DNA of 64,000 nucleotides from Ridgeia piscesae. Its lineage: Eukaryota; Annelida; Polychaeta; Sabellida; Siboglinidae. The position numbers were made by a program, and so were the translations under genes. Below, in pieces: positions 1 to 55,516 of the stretch (its first letter is position 1; each line of letters opens with the position of its first letter). The DNA lies in NCBI GenBank assembly GCA_025642075.2, contig JAODUO010000986.1, positions 303,788-367,787 on the forward strand, read 5' to 3'. Under the pieces are notes generated by a model, which was not told the DNA's origin, did no database searches, and saw only the letters and a list, made by a program, of their open reading frames with translations.

Positions 1-2164
1 ACAGCACCGGGTGCTGGCTGAAACACGTTTATTCAGAAACTGATAACATATAAGACGTTCGCCTGAAACAAATGGCACTGTACACAACAGTCCACCACAG
101 TCTCTTACCGATTTGACAGTAACATATAGAGAATATTGAAGATATATATTTTTTGACAATTTTATTTAAATGTTGTAAATTTCCCCATAAAAATAAAAAA
201 ATCTAATTTTTAAGCCGCATGCATTTTGTCGGACACGCAAAGTGCTAAATTTCACGAATTTCTGTATAACATAATGCTTACAAACTTTGCTCAATTTTAT
301 GATGCAATTATGAACTGTGCGTCATATATATATACGTCCACAGGAGGGCTCAAAATCACAGGCCAGTTTTTCGAAAAATTTCGCAACATTGCAAGGCCAG
401 GCAGCGTCTTTCGATGGTAATTTCAATTAAATTGTATGTAGAGCGCTGAAATGTGGGGCATCTATTCACGAATATACACGTTACATGACGGAAGCATATT
501 CGTGATACACAGTAGAACGTATCTCTTGCGTCAAACAAATGATCACCGTACCCCCCTTGCAATAAGCCGCACTTTACACGGGCGCAGCCCATTAGATTAG
601 ACAGAGACACCTCAATAACCACCACACGTCATTTATTTTGTCACAACTTATTTCGCTGGTGTGCATACACTATTGAAAACATCAGATACTGTTGGTAGAA
701 TAGTAATTTCAGAAAAAAAATAGGACAGGGACTTTATAGACACGTGGCAAATGTTGAATAGACAGTTGCGGCACTCTCTGCCGCAACTTGATCGTTTTGA
801 ACGCATTCAATGTAGTAATAATTGTGTTACTAAAACATACCCAGATTGTTTTAAGTGCATTAAAAAACATCTAAAATGTTGACAATTCGGATAGAACATG
901 CAAAATACCAGTGATTGATACAGTTTCTTATCAGACTATAGGTCACTTATGTATATGATTAGTTTAAGCTCACATATCCTATGCAAATATCTGTATAATT
1001 CGGTTTTATTACACCTGAAAAGTGCACGACTGTCGACAGGGATGGTATGTTAGTTCTTGTAGACAATTTCAACATACTGACACTGATGTTAGATGACCAA
1101 TTTTAGTTTGTATGAGCATCAATGAATTTACTCGGATTACGACAGTCGGTGCATAATTGGAGAAAACGTGCTGCTTTCTAATTCTCAGGCACATCTGGGG
1201 TATATTTAAATATATTTTCAATTGCGTCGGTGTTTCAGTTAGGGTATATGTGTCGCTATAATAAGCAGGTGATAAATAGTTCATTTTTAGACGCCCGTGG
1301 ATAATCCGCTTCATACGGCGACCAACAATTGACTAAAATAGAGGCTGCGTTTAGGGGGTGGAGTGTAATCAAATGTTCTTTGCTCGCCCGTTGATGCTTA
1401 TTGTGTGTTTTAAATATGACACAAGCAAGAGTCACATAATTCGGATTAACAAATATGAACAAAACGCATGTTCATTTCAATATTTAGTGTTAAGAGGCAT
1501 GCATTTATAGATGTCGCATACAATTGTAAAGTATAATTAATGTAATGGAAGCTAAACTTATCGTACTGTCGTTAATTTGGCGCATTTTTCAAATACGAAA
1601 CAAATTAGTCACACTCATGAACAGGCACATTTGAAGCACAAACTCTTACTGTCTTCATTATAGTATATTATGCATAGAGCGTGTGTGAAATGCATCGTGT
1701 AACTTCCACACAACCAATATTGTCAATGTATTTTCCTTGCACATCACACGGTAACTAGCTTACTAATTACTTTTAATAACTCTCTTAGATGCAGCATTAT
1801 CAATAAATAATGACTCCATTGTATTCCAGTCAATAGCAACTTCAAATGCAGCAAAAACAACCTCACACATCGGTCAAACCATGTTTTCGTGCCTCTTATG
1901 TCAAAACGGACGTTTTTCAATTTGGAGTCAGACCACATTTGCATTTTCTATAGGCGACATTTATAACGTTTCCTTCATTTCCTACTAATCTCGAAGAGCT
2001 CTATTATTGACAGTTTCACAGCATATTTAGCCTCCATAGACAGAAGTTCTGTGAAAAATTCGTGAACATCTAATACCTCAGGCTCCCACAAACTTCTTTC
2101 AAACCTTTTACACCCCTCCATTTCTGCTTGAACCACCCACGGATTGCCCCTGATTACACCATTA
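1..2164. other. AT-rich sequence without recognisable feature
   Basis: Only short, unconserved-looking ORFs occur on both strands. I see no splice-flanked protein motif, RNA gene or clear repeat. Confidence 0.5.
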
Positions 2165-2377
2165 AGCAAAATGACAACTGTATTAATACGCAGAAATGCA
2201 CCGACTGACAGCTGTCGTAATTTGACAGCTCTGATGCCACGCTGCACGAAAATATAATTTCTAATCACTCCACACTACATGTGTGCTCACAGAAATTCAG
2301 ACAACCTGCATAATTCTTCTTAGAAAGGATACTCTTTTGGGGAATGGCGGATGAGTACCTTATTGTGGTGTTACACT
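2165..2377 (+). repeat. dispersed repeat, copy 1
   Basis: This shares about 200 bp with 8731-8927 in the same orientation and with 3531-3662 inverted. Common landmarks are CTGACAGCTGTC, TGATGCCACGCTGCACGAAA, TAATCACTCCAC and a terminal block reading ACTCTTT...GGGGAATGG. It is likely a short non-autonomous transposable element; no coding capacity is evident. Confidence 0.8.
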
Positions 2378-2979
2378 ATCACCTATCACTGGGCTGTCGT
2401 ACTAATGTACTACATAGTAACCAAACACAAATTCACCAGAGAGAAGCGACGTATGTTGTCCAGATACGACGAATCGATATAATATGGTCAGTCGAACATT
2501 ACTATTATATCATCGTAGACAATGTGATGTCACAGTTTGAATGTCACTTTTTTGTCAGCTGTCACAATGCCATGTCTTCGATCATCGACATCGACATCGT
2601 CGCTGGCGAGCATCCTGACCCGAGACTGAACCTAGCCCTGGACCTGGTGGTCATGAACATGTTTTACACAAGTTTATGGCCATGTCCGTGAAGTTTGGAT
2701 GTTGTGGATGTGTCGAACCGCTATGATGTGGCCTTCGTAATGTCAAGGACGAGAAACTCGAGCGGTCAATTTTCAATTCGTCTTTATTGCACACGAAGTA
2801 AACAAAACAAAACCCTGCAACAACCATAAAAAAATTACAGGTGTTACCTTTACCATAGATCAAATAGCACAATACAACCAAAATATTCCAAAACATCTGC
2901 TCTCTGTTGACACTTTATGACAATTATCAAATTGTATTGTATTATGTATGTATATAAAATACGTATATCAACAATTGCA

Positions 2980-2980
2980 A

Positions 2981-3011
<31 letters not shown>

Positions 3012-3142
3012 TACTATATACACATATATATGTACGTATATCAGCAATTGTCAATATATATATGTAATATATATTATATATATAATCTATATATCCATAT
3101 ATATTAGTATGTTTTTTTCTTATACACAGTAGCTCTGAATAG

Positions 3143-3189
<47 letters not shown>

Positions 3190-3252
3190 CTATATATCCA
3201 TATATATATAGTATGTTTTTTCTTATACACAATAGCTCTGAATAGCAAAATA
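2980..3252. repeat. TA microsatellites with a duplicated ~105-bp unit
   Basis: TA runs at 2980-3005 and 3145-3184 flank two direct copies of a segment containing GTAGCTCTGAATAGCAA-like sequence (about 3098-3145 and 3208-3250). Confidence 0.8.
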
Positions 3253-3530
3253 TAAATAATATATTATTTGCTCTCAAATGCCTGTCACAGAAGCTCGGTG
3301 GCCAAGGCATCTTCGAACATCATCTATATCTAACTATATAATTATATTACAACTAAGTCTAAGTTAATAAAAAATATCAATTACAGGAGCAGAGACAAAT
3401 CTCCCGTGGTAATATCGGTGATAATTCCACCATGCTTCATATAGCATGTTTGTTGTTTCACTGATTAACAACATTGTGGCATTGCCTTAAAAATATAAAT
3501 TGTATATAAACAATTTAAACACAACTCAAA

Positions 3531-3658
3531 TGAAGGCAACACCACAATAACAATATCTAATTTTGACCAAAGAGTACCCTATAAAATCAGCATTGTGCAG
3601 GTTGTCTGAATTTCTGTGAGCACATATGTAGTGTGGAGTGATTAGAAATGATGTTTTC

Positions 3659-3662
<4 letters not shown>
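3531..3662 (-). repeat. dispersed repeat, inverted copy 2
   Basis: This is the reverse complement of about 2250-2375, truncated at its right end by the TA microsatellite at 3664. Confidence 0.75.

Positions 3663-3663
<1 letters not shown>

Positions 3664-3710
<47 letters not shown>
3664..3710. repeat. TA microsatellite
   Basis: An uninterrupted (TA)n run of about 47 bp sits inside the foldback structure, immediately after the dispersed repeat. Confidence 0.95.
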
Positions 3711-3717
<7 letters not shown>

Positions 3718-3948
3718 TATACACTCGAAGAATCCTGGGGTGCTTCTGTGACAGGCATCTGAGAGCAAATAATATATAACTTATATTTATTGTTAATATA
3801 TTTATTGTTGATACACTCAAACTCATACAAACATTGTCGCATACCCACATACAGAGACAGAAGATTCACAAAAATTCAGACAAATCTAATCTGTATATTT
3901 TTATTTTCCAGAAAATGCAATCGACGAAATAAAATGGTGTGAATGTGA

Positions 3949-4270
3949 ACATTGACATGCAACGTGCTTGGATTTACAACACTGGAATAACAACATATAC
4001 ACTGAGTGTGTAGTGTCCCGTGAACATTGCCATACAATGTGCTTGGATTTATGACACTGACATATGTACACTGAGTGTGTAGTGTCCCGTGAACACTGTC
4101 ATATGTAACATGCTTGTATTTATGACACTGGACTGACACTATCTACAATGAGCCTGTAGTGTCTTGTGAACATTGGCATGTGGATATGTCAGTGCTTTGA
4201 ACAATGATACACATTGGTGGGGTAGTTGGTACCTAATGTGTCTTATGAACATCGATACACTTAGCTTGGC
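3949..4270 (+). repeat. degenerate ~73-bp tandem repeat, 3-4 copies
   Basis: Successive units contain GTGCTTGGATTTA, a CACTGAGTGTGTAGTGTC block and a CGTGAACA junction, and they decay toward the right. No coding sense is apparent. Confidence 0.8.
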
Positions 4271-5363
4271 ACTGATTGCCACTGAACTTAATATTATAAA
4301 CATTTTGTCAGCAATACATTACGTTTTTACTGTCAATTATCATGACATGCAATGAAGCTAACTGGTTGTTGTACTTCTGTTTCACTCGTGTTCCATGTAT
4401 ACATGTCGGCTGCACACTGTGAACAATATAGAATATTATTTCATATTAAAATGCGAGATATTGTACAAACAAAATTGATCGCAGTATATTGGGGTTTACT
4501 TTGTACTGGGATATTATTCACAATAACAATATTCTGACCAATACAATTACACCAAGGTCAAATTTAAAAAGAAATGTCATTGATGGTTCACACTCTGATA
4601 TACCATTATGTTGACTATATGAACATAAATGATCCATTACAACATGTATGTGGAATTACAAACTATTCAGTTCATGAATTGCACTTGCATCTCTCAACAA
4701 TATACGTCAACTGCCAGCATTAGTCAATTATTTAGGTCACGTCAAGGTCATATCAAGGTCACGTGATATAGGGGTCAACACTTGGTTATTAACATTTGAT
4801 CTTATAAATGCCCTTATTAAAACAATATTCTGGCCAAGACAAATACGTCAAGGTCAACTTTAAAAAACAAATGTCATAACATTTGGTTTCATTGTCTGCC
4901 ACTTGGCGGCAGCACAAATTTCAGGTCACAGAAAATGGATATGAAACCTGTGGACACAATGGCCTGTTTTTCTGACTCTAAAAGGTCGAATAACGTTGTT
5001 AATAATAAAACTATTGAAAAAAATAAAAAAGTGTTGTAAACTACATAGCATACACTATCACATAAGTGTTTAAATGATTCTATGACAATTGTGAAAATGT
5101 TGTTGATGTACCTAGCTTGTGTCGCTTACTCTTGTGCCAAGTGGAGATATAGGCTTTACCCTTAGTTGTAGTTGTTGGTTGCATGAGTGTACAGTTTAAG
5201 GACTTTCTCTCAGACGAATCAGAATCTCACGGGTAATCGTCAAGCGTCTAGGGTGTGCAGCCTCTTACGCTAGCTCTTGCGTTTATCGCAGTACATGCCG
5301 TTGTCTTTATTTGTGACGTTTAACACAAGCGAGTGGTTGTGTTTATCGTACGTTTATGCGACG
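4271..5363. other. no gene seen; two related CAAGGTCA-bearing segments
   Basis: 4518-4580 and 4823-4883 are diverged direct copies (ACAATATTCTG...CAAGGTCAA...AATGTCAT). The stretch 4735-4795 repeats CAAGGTCA. I see no coding exon. Confidence 0.6.
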
Positions 5364-5500
5364 GCTGACCAATTCCAGGATAGGAGTGGGCCAATGTAAT
5401 ACAGTTCAATGAATACATTTGTAAATTTTAGAAAAGCACTGATAATTTAAGTACCGGGTATGTGTTTTGGTGAGTTTCAGCTCTGAAATATTAAGACCGG
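5364..5500 (+). repeat. direct duplication, copy A
   Basis: This 137-bp segment (CTGACCAATTCCAGGATAGG...ATTAAGACCGGAC) recurs at 5989-6122 with about 10% differences. Confidence 0.85.
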
Positions 5501-5988
5501 ACCGTAAGGTATACATGGTGTGCAAAATCATTGATTGATCACAACTTGTTCCCAAGGCATATGCTTACTTATGCTCGTTTGTTTAACATCATTTTTTTTT
5601 TATAGTTTTGTAAGCATTGTGAGAAGTATTTCTAAATATGTGTGAGGGTTATTACGGTGAGGTTATTGTGTGCAAATGAATGATTACAAGTTGTTCCCGT
5701 GGCTTATGACTATAACGGAAAGACGTTTGTCCAAAACCATTTACTTTGAGAATAATGCATGCCAATTTGCTGTATCTTGTAGGAGATCTGTTTTTAAAAA
5801 TAGTAACTATATCATCAGGCACGTAGCCACGTACGCTGATCTGGTGCAAATTTGACATGTCAGATTTGCTCAGCTCCTCTTTAGTGGTGGCATCGAAAGA
5901 AAGGGATTAGGCATAACGGATTTCTTACTCGCCAACATCGAATTGAGGCATTTCTCACCTAAGTTTAGTGCTCTGAGTAGATGAAAGC

Positions 5989-6122
5989 TGCTGACCAATT
6001 CGAGGATAGGAGTGGGCCAATGTAATACAGCTTAATGAATACATTTCTAAATTGTAGAAAAGAACTGATAATCTAAGTATGTGTTTTGGTGAGATTCAGC
6101 TCTGAAATATTAAGACGGGACT
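5989..6122 (+). repeat. direct duplication, copy B
   Basis: This is the second copy of the segment at 5364-5500. A shorter pair (TGTGCAAA...TGTTCCC, about 5519-5560 and 5655-5700) lies between them. Confidence 0.85.
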
Positions 6123-6250
6123 GTTGCCTATTGTATGGCACCACATACGTCTATGATTCAAGGCTAATTCACACAAGACATGTAGAAAGATTGTTTTATT
6201 TAAAAAATTCCCCAAACACCAGCCATGTCTCGATATGACGTCGCACTCGA

Positions 6251-6427
6251 TCAGTGCATCACCTGGCTGTACAATCGAGCAAATTCCTTCAGAATCTGCA
6301 TTGCAGACTTTTCCCCAGCTCTGTACAGATCCCACTGGAGGGCCACCTTTCCTTGCAGATCCCGATACGTTTTCTTTTGGTATCTCCACAACTTGCCTTC
6401 CGACACCAATCGCAGGGTTAGTTCAAT
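6251..6427 (-). CDS. MULE-like exon e (last)
   Basis: This is 177 nt, 58 codons plus TGA, encoding IELTLRLVSEGKLWRYQKK and later YRAGEKSAMQILKEFARLYS. This is a basic C-terminal helix region like that ending MULE-domain proteins. The stop is at 6253-6251. Confidence 0.72.
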   Translation of the reverse strand: MELTLRLVSEGKLWRYQKKTYRDLQGKVALQWDLYRAGEKSAMQILKEFARLYSQVMH

Positions 6428-6760
6428 CTGAAACACATGCAACTCTTATTTATAACATAAGCTGAACACAACAGCAGTGAGTAGTACATGCCATCGTGTT
6501 CATTTCTTACTGACACCTTTTCAAGCAATTGTTTAGTCACTTCATTTTATTAAACCGATATTTTCAATCGTTTTTTATTTATTCCATAAATGGTTGCGCT
6601 TGTGCATTACAACAAATACGTGTACATATTTACAATCAACATCCAAATATGTTACAGCCACAGAGCTTATACCACCGCAGACTATTGCAGATCCAGCCGC
6701 CGGAGGAAATACTTGTTATATAGGCAGCGTTATATATCATACGCAGCATGGATTGCTCAC

Positions 6761-6933
6761 CTGTACAGCTTCTTCATACAACTGTGTTGTCAGTTGATAG
6801 AATGGCATCATGGGTTTCGGTCTGGCGTTGAACCCATGATGCCATCCTTCGACATCGTTGTTAGTTCTTACGCTTTGTCCGAAGACAGACCAGCTGGTCA
6901 CATTCCACCACATTCGGCTTTCTATCCAAGTGT
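6761..6933 (-). CDS. MULE-like exon d
   Basis: This is 173 nt, phase 1 to 0, encoding DTWIESRMWWNVTSWSVFG, then SVRTNNDVEGWHHGFN and a C-terminal ELYEEAVQ-like helix. RTNN(D/S)VEGWH is a hallmark of this family. An inverted repeat of 15 bp (6802-6816 with 6831-6845) lies inside the coding sequence. Confidence 0.8.
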
Positions 6934-7269
6934 CTTGGATGTAAGACATTAAACATAATAACGTAATTATATACTTGGTTTGTCCATACATACCAGGATA
7001 ATGTTATTTGGAAATGTTCTATACCAAAAACATTCTTCATCAGTTAGTTTTATCACTCTATTCTATCATGGTCTTCATTAGTGTTAAATTATTTAAAAAA
7101 AAATGGATGGATGTTTTTTTTAGTTCGTTATTGTTATCTGTCAGCATATCTATTAGCAAGCATTACTGGATCAATATTACTATTGTTACCATAATCGGCA
7201 ACTTATCAAGCAATAACTTCTTTTCAATAAGGAATCCCACAGCAATTACATATTGTGACAATACAGTAC

Positions 7270-7539
7270 CCAGCACTTGCAGTTGTGGTGTTCTGACCTT
7301 TGCCTCCAACACCCTGAACACTGGTGTCACGTGCTCACCAGGCAACAACGGCAGCGCCATCAGCTTCCTCACGCAGATGTAGGTTGCATTGTCCTCTAGG
7401 TAAGGCTGTCGGAGTGCAATGTCCTGCGCCTTCCTCCACACCGCTTGTCCCCAGTGGAATGCACAACCCTTGCATTCTACCTCGGGATGCCATGCAGCCA
7501 TTTTGAAGGCCATCACGATTTCTTTTACCTCCGGGGTAC
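7270..7539 (-). CDS. MULE-like exon c
   Basis: This is 270 nt, phase 1 to 1 and open. It encodes TPEVKEIVMAFKMAAWHPEV, then CKGCAFHWGQAVWRKAQD, and LMALPLLPGEHVTPVF. The GCxFHxxQxVWR motif and LPLLPxEH are typical of MULE-domain proteins. The position usually occupied by an acidic residue (DFE) reads AFK. Confidence 0.75.
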
Positions 7540-7760
7540 CTGCATGCAGCCATTAAATCATTAGTGAATATGCGTTTTCATAATATTGTCATCTTTTCAC
7601 TGGCTGTTTTCATATGGTTTAATATATACCGCGAAACGAAGGGTTTTTGATGATCCATCACGATTTCTCTTACCACCTGGCCCAGTCATTAAATCATTAT
7701 TGAATATGCGTTATAAGTGTATGAAACATCAGAAAATCCGTAATATTGTTATCTTTTCAC
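7511..7760 (+). repeat. duplicated exon-c acceptor region of the MULE-like gene
   Basis: 7511-7601, which spans the 5' edge of exon c and its upstream intron, is repeated at 7654-7760 with small indels (CATCACGATTTCT, ATTAAATCATTA, GAATATGCGTT, TTATCTTTTCAC). Confidence 0.75.
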
Positions 7761-7797
7761 AATACCATTAACCATCGTTATTATAATAGACCCTCAC

Positions 7798-8043
7798 CTG
7801 GAATAATTTCCAGTACTGTCTTCAGACAGCCTCGTAATCTTTCGTCCGGCGTCTTGACATCAGACAGAAGAGCAGAGGCAGTGGTTCATATTGTCGCCCA
7901 CTCTCACAAATACATGTAGCGACCATAATTGAGCGAAGGATCCCTAACCACCTTGAATGTTCCGTCAGCGTACCAGCGCTTCGCTTTTTTAGCAATGTGA
8001 GCTGTTTTGTAGTCGCGAGTATGATGTGTCGCTGGTCATCAAT
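7798..8043 (-). pseudogene. MULE-like exon b with four apparent 1-nt deletions
   Basis: This is 246 nt between good splice sites. The family frame jumps four times: near 7990 (A run), near 7938, near 7878 and near 7832. Adding one base at each gives 250 nt, which is exactly the phase needed by both neighbours. Pieces visible in turn are LATTKQLTLL, RWYADGTFKVVRD (first catalytic Asp), QLWSLHVFVRVGDN and MSRRRTKDYEAV. Confidence 0.7.
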
Positions 8044-8383
8044 CTGGAACACTGGTAAATGCACACAAGTAAGATTGTGTATTAGGCATGAATACACACA
8101 CACACATGCATACGCACAGGCACATGCACACAATCATCATTACGCAAACGTGTAATCTTAACCTCACCATCATCACCCTCATACATACAGTGTATTTAGA
8201 AATACTTCTTAGATAAGCATACAATAATTACAACTAAATAATAAAAATAAACCATAATATTATTGTGTAAAAATTATTACATAGAAACGAGCATTTATGA
8301 CACATTAAGAAAACCTTAACTGTAAACTCTAAAAGTAGACCGAAGTAAATGCAAATAACCCAAGGAAACCATATAAAAATTAC

Positions 8384-8582
8384 GTGTATATCGGGCTGCA
8401 GGAATCTGTCCGCGATGTGTTGTTCCTGTAGTGAGAAATCCAGATTGGTGGGATCCTGAGGGCGTGCTCTTTGTCTCGCATAATTTCCATTGTGCGCCAG
8501 ATTGTCCATGCCAGGCAGAGTGGGACACGACGCCGGCCCAAGATGTCGTCTAATGACACCAGTCGCGATGCGGCTAGCTGGA
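8384..8582 (-). CDS. MULE-like exon a
   Basis: This is 199 nt, first complete codon after one base, ending phase 0 at the donor GT (8383-8382). It encodes ASRIATGVIRRHLGPASCP, then RQRARPQDPTNLDFSL and ADRFLQPDIH. It matches the segment just before the transposase core. The upstream acceptor is TTTTAG at 8588-8583. Earlier exons were not recognised. Confidence 0.68.
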
Positions 8583-8730
8583 CTAAAACATGAAGTTTAT
8601 GTTAGTTAATCAACGTTTAACATTGAGGTGTGCTTTAGATCTCCGGTCGCTATAGATCGCTTAGAAAACCTTCAATGCGGAATGAACCACTTGACCACTC
8701 GAGTACTCAAGTGGTCTACCCTTCGTTGTA

Positions 8731-8927
8731 ACGCAAAATGACAACTGTATTAATACGCAGAAATGCACCGACTGACAGCTGTCATAATTTGACAGCTCTG
8801 ATGCCACGCTGCACGAAAACATAATTTCTAATCACTCCACGCTACATAGACAACCTGCATAAAGCTGCTTTTAAAGGGTACTCTTTGGTCGCATGGGGAA
8901 TGGTGGATGAGCACCTTATTGTGGTCT
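8731..8927 (+). repeat. dispersed repeat, copy 3
   Basis: This is the same orientation as 2165-2377 and about 90% alike over the core. It lies just upstream of MULE-like exon a. Confidence 0.8.
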
Positions 8928-11809
8928 TACATCAGCTTAGGTCTCAGGTAGTTTACTCCAAACAGCCGAAACTTGGGCTAACGCAGGAGTTAGCCCAACC
9001 TTGTGTCATGATCACAATGTTTGAGAGAAATTCTTCCAGAATAAGAAGCTGTCACTTTGGTGATATTGCTATTCTTCAAAATGTATTATATAAATCTTAA
9101 AGTAGGTGAAACTAATTGGGTTAACATATTTACTTATGCTAAAGATAATAACCAATTGACTAAATAAATGTGCTGTTTTAAAAACACTGAACGAGTTCAG
9201 ATATGCTATATTTTTCGCATATGCTTAGTTACAGATGGATACAGTGCAGTTTTGGAAAAGAAATAGCAGAATACATAGATACATAACAAATAGTCATTCT
9301 CAAAGAGTAAAATGTGACTTTTAATAATCATGCATCTTAACACCTCTAACAATTTACACCATACAGTCTTAAGCCTACAGACAGGCAATGTTTGAATGCG
9401 CACCGATACATCTTCAACAGAGAAGTTCATTTAGATATCAAAAATACAATATTAAGTAAGAAATAAAAACAAAAATATGAAAAGAGCCTAGATTTTCTTA
9501 CAAATGTGGCATCAAAAAAATACAACTTATAATATTACTGTAAATCTACTACAATACTTATATTCAAAAATATCTTCAAGCAGATCACAACACAAATTCC
9601 AACATAGCACAGTTGCAGTTTAACATCACAAAAGTGTAACAAGTCTCGCGCACTAAGATGCATCATAGACTACAAGTGGACACGCAGCTGTTCTTGCCAT
9701 TTACCAAATATAAACAAACCGTGCTGACAAATCCCACTAAGATCTTTATCCTGAGTTTCACGCAAAACAACTTCATCCAATCTTGTGTGACACAGTTTTA
9801 TCCAACTGTACAGCACAATGCAACACAACCCTTGAGTACCTGTGTAGACTAGCTAGGTTTTTAACTGTAGACAAAATGTCCAAATATAACAGCTGTCACT
9901 GCCTGTAAACAGCTCGAATTGCAGAGCTGTGTCACAAATACACTGATTCACAAACCAAGTCAACTGGGCAGAAACAATTGATTCAGCACAAAAATTTCAA
10001 GATGAAATATTATTTCTATATTCACATTTCCAATTCCAGGAGTCACAACAGATAACCTTCACATTTAAAATTTTATAAAGCACAATTGTTGTCTGGCAAT
10101 TCGGTTTGTCCTCCAAGGAGTTTGTGTACCCGGTAGCAGTACCCCTGGCTGACCCCTTTGCAAAACTCTTACCGGGTAATATAAACTCAGTCAATGAAAT
10201 TGGGTGCTTTCAGCTACTTGTGTTCCAAGCAATGTTTGGGATGTAGAAGCAAATATTCAAATACAAAAAGCTTTCAGCTGCTCATGCAATTGGGTGGACG
10301 AGTCGTCATACAGGAATTCCCCAAAATGTTAACCGTCTTAAAATTTGGGTGGGCGTATAAGCTGTTCTAACAGGTGATACAGTCACGATCACTAGTTTGT
10401 GCTAAATGATGCACTCCTTGAAGAGAATCTGCCAGTTGTTTTGTTTGGCAATAGTCTAGCCTTGTGAGGATGGCATGCATGATCAATATGACATTCAAGT
10501 AGAAACATCGTGATTACACACATGAAAATCATTTTACAGTGCACTCCAGATAACTTAAACTCACATTAGTCAATTTGTATCTAAGTTGATTTTCTTTTTC
10601 TTTGGCCCTAGGCCTTCACGCAGGATAACATGTATATCATTAACATAACAAATATGGAATAATTTATTAACTTTTCGCTCCTCAATTTAAACTTCTACCC
10701 ATACAAATGGCCAGTGAATAAGTTTGTAGATTCAACTCTGCCAATAAATTGTTAAATACTGCACCAGATAGCAGAACTTGTAATAACTAGAAGTATTGTC
10801 ATAGTTCCCTAGAGTCTGAACCTACCCAGAATGCACTGCACAAAATAACGTAGTTCATTCAACTACATGTAACCTGTCACAAAGTCTTCACAGATATAGT
10901 TTATATTTTGAGTATACATTTTTTTATTAATTAAAAAAACTTGTCACTTCCCCATTTTAGCTGTGAGAATTCATACGACAGAACAAGTAAACCTACTTGG
11001 TCACCACATGTATCTTGCAATATCAAACTGGTTCTGAAAAGCCACAACTATGAAATACGGGGCTTTTTTACAAATCAAACAACTAGTATAAAAATGTATC
11101 GATACATAATAACAAGGTACAAACAAAACAGAAATATCACCACTGGCCACATGACTATAGCATCACTGAAATTATTTACCCCTACTGATAGTACGAGAAT
11201 AAACATGCAAATATGTCTAGGTACATATGTTTTACATATATATATATATATATATATTATATGTCAAAAATGTACTTACGCTACAATAATAAACACATAG
11301 TTATAGCTGTTCCTGAGAATGTATGTTAAAATAACAATATATATCGGTGAGATATATTAACTACTCCGTACTGTCATTTGTACCGACTTCATATTGACGA
11401 CACATAATTGTAAAAACACAAGTCACAAGACTTGCATTGTAGTAATAATTTTACTCCATTCCGCTGGTCAGAGGAATAAGGCATATGGCCATTTTCAATG
11501 TACATGATTTACGTGGCGTGTGATATTGTGTTTGGGTCAATTTTTGACAATTAATTAAACAAGATTTCATTACACTTGATTAGTCGCTTTGTCAGATTCG
11601 ACAGCATATGAATTTTGAGTGGGCTGGATGTCTTATAAGTGTTGATAAATACTGGCTGCTTCCCAATGATTACATTTCCAGACAAATAGTTACTGCTCCC
11701 CAATGATTACATTTCTTGACAAGTACTAATTAACTGCTCCCCTATCAGTATGGTTTGAGTGGCTAGGCACTTCAAACTTTGATAAGGGAACAACCACAAC
11801 ATGGAGTGG
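8928..11809. other. no coding sequence seen; likely includes the SUR-like 3' UTR
   Basis: This is AT-rich with scattered short ORFs that lack family motifs. A short TA run occurs at 11229-11256. The SUR-like stop codon is at the right edge, so the 3' UTR must start here on the minus strand. Confidence 0.5.
10663..10928 (-). promoter_or_regulatory. candidate poly(A) hexamers for the SUR-like gene
   Basis: AATAAA occurs on the minus strand at 10928-10923 and again at 10668-10663, roughly 0.9 and 1.1 kb after the stop codon. There is no earlier minus-strand AATAAA that I noticed after the stop. This is weak evidence from a common hexamer only. Confidence 0.25.
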
Positions 11810-55485
<43,676 letters not shown>

Positions 55486-55516
55486 CTGAGGGGAAAATAA
55501 AAATGCTGTTATAAAA

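Larger units (their letters stand above)
3253..3785. repeat. foldback structure with ~60-bp inverted arms
   Basis: The left arm 3253-3316 (ATTTGCTCTCAAATGCCTGT...TCTTCGA) is inverted at 3722-3785 (TCGAAGAATCC...GAGAGCAAAT). The interior holds unique sequence, an inverted copy of the dispersed repeat (3531-3662) and a TA run (3664-3710). Confidence 0.75.
6251..8582 (-). pseudogene. MULE transposase-like gene, 3' five exons, probably inactive
   Basis: Five minus-strand exons with GT-AG borders and mutually compatible phases (8582-8384, 8043-7798, 7539-7270, 6933-6761, 6427-6251) encode the C-terminal part of a MULE-type (Mutator-like) transposase domain protein. Recognisable pieces are QDPTNLDFSLQEQHIADRFL, LATTKQLTLL, MSRRRTKDYEAV, GCAFHWGQAVWRKAQ, RTNNDVEGWH and a C-terminus ending LYSQVMH. 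These families are abundant in invertebrate genomes as transposons and as domesticated, intron-containing genes. The second exon needs four single-base insertions to be open. The acidic residue normally found in the (D/S)DFE region reads AFK. The 5' end, often a FLYWCH zinc finger, was not found upstream. A decayed host gene or transposon derivative is most likely; error-rich consensus is the alternative. Confidence 0.75.

Noticed and set aside
2344..2691. 115-aa plus-strand ORF
   Set aside because: It starts inside the dispersed repeat, matches no family I recognise and has no splice or coding support.
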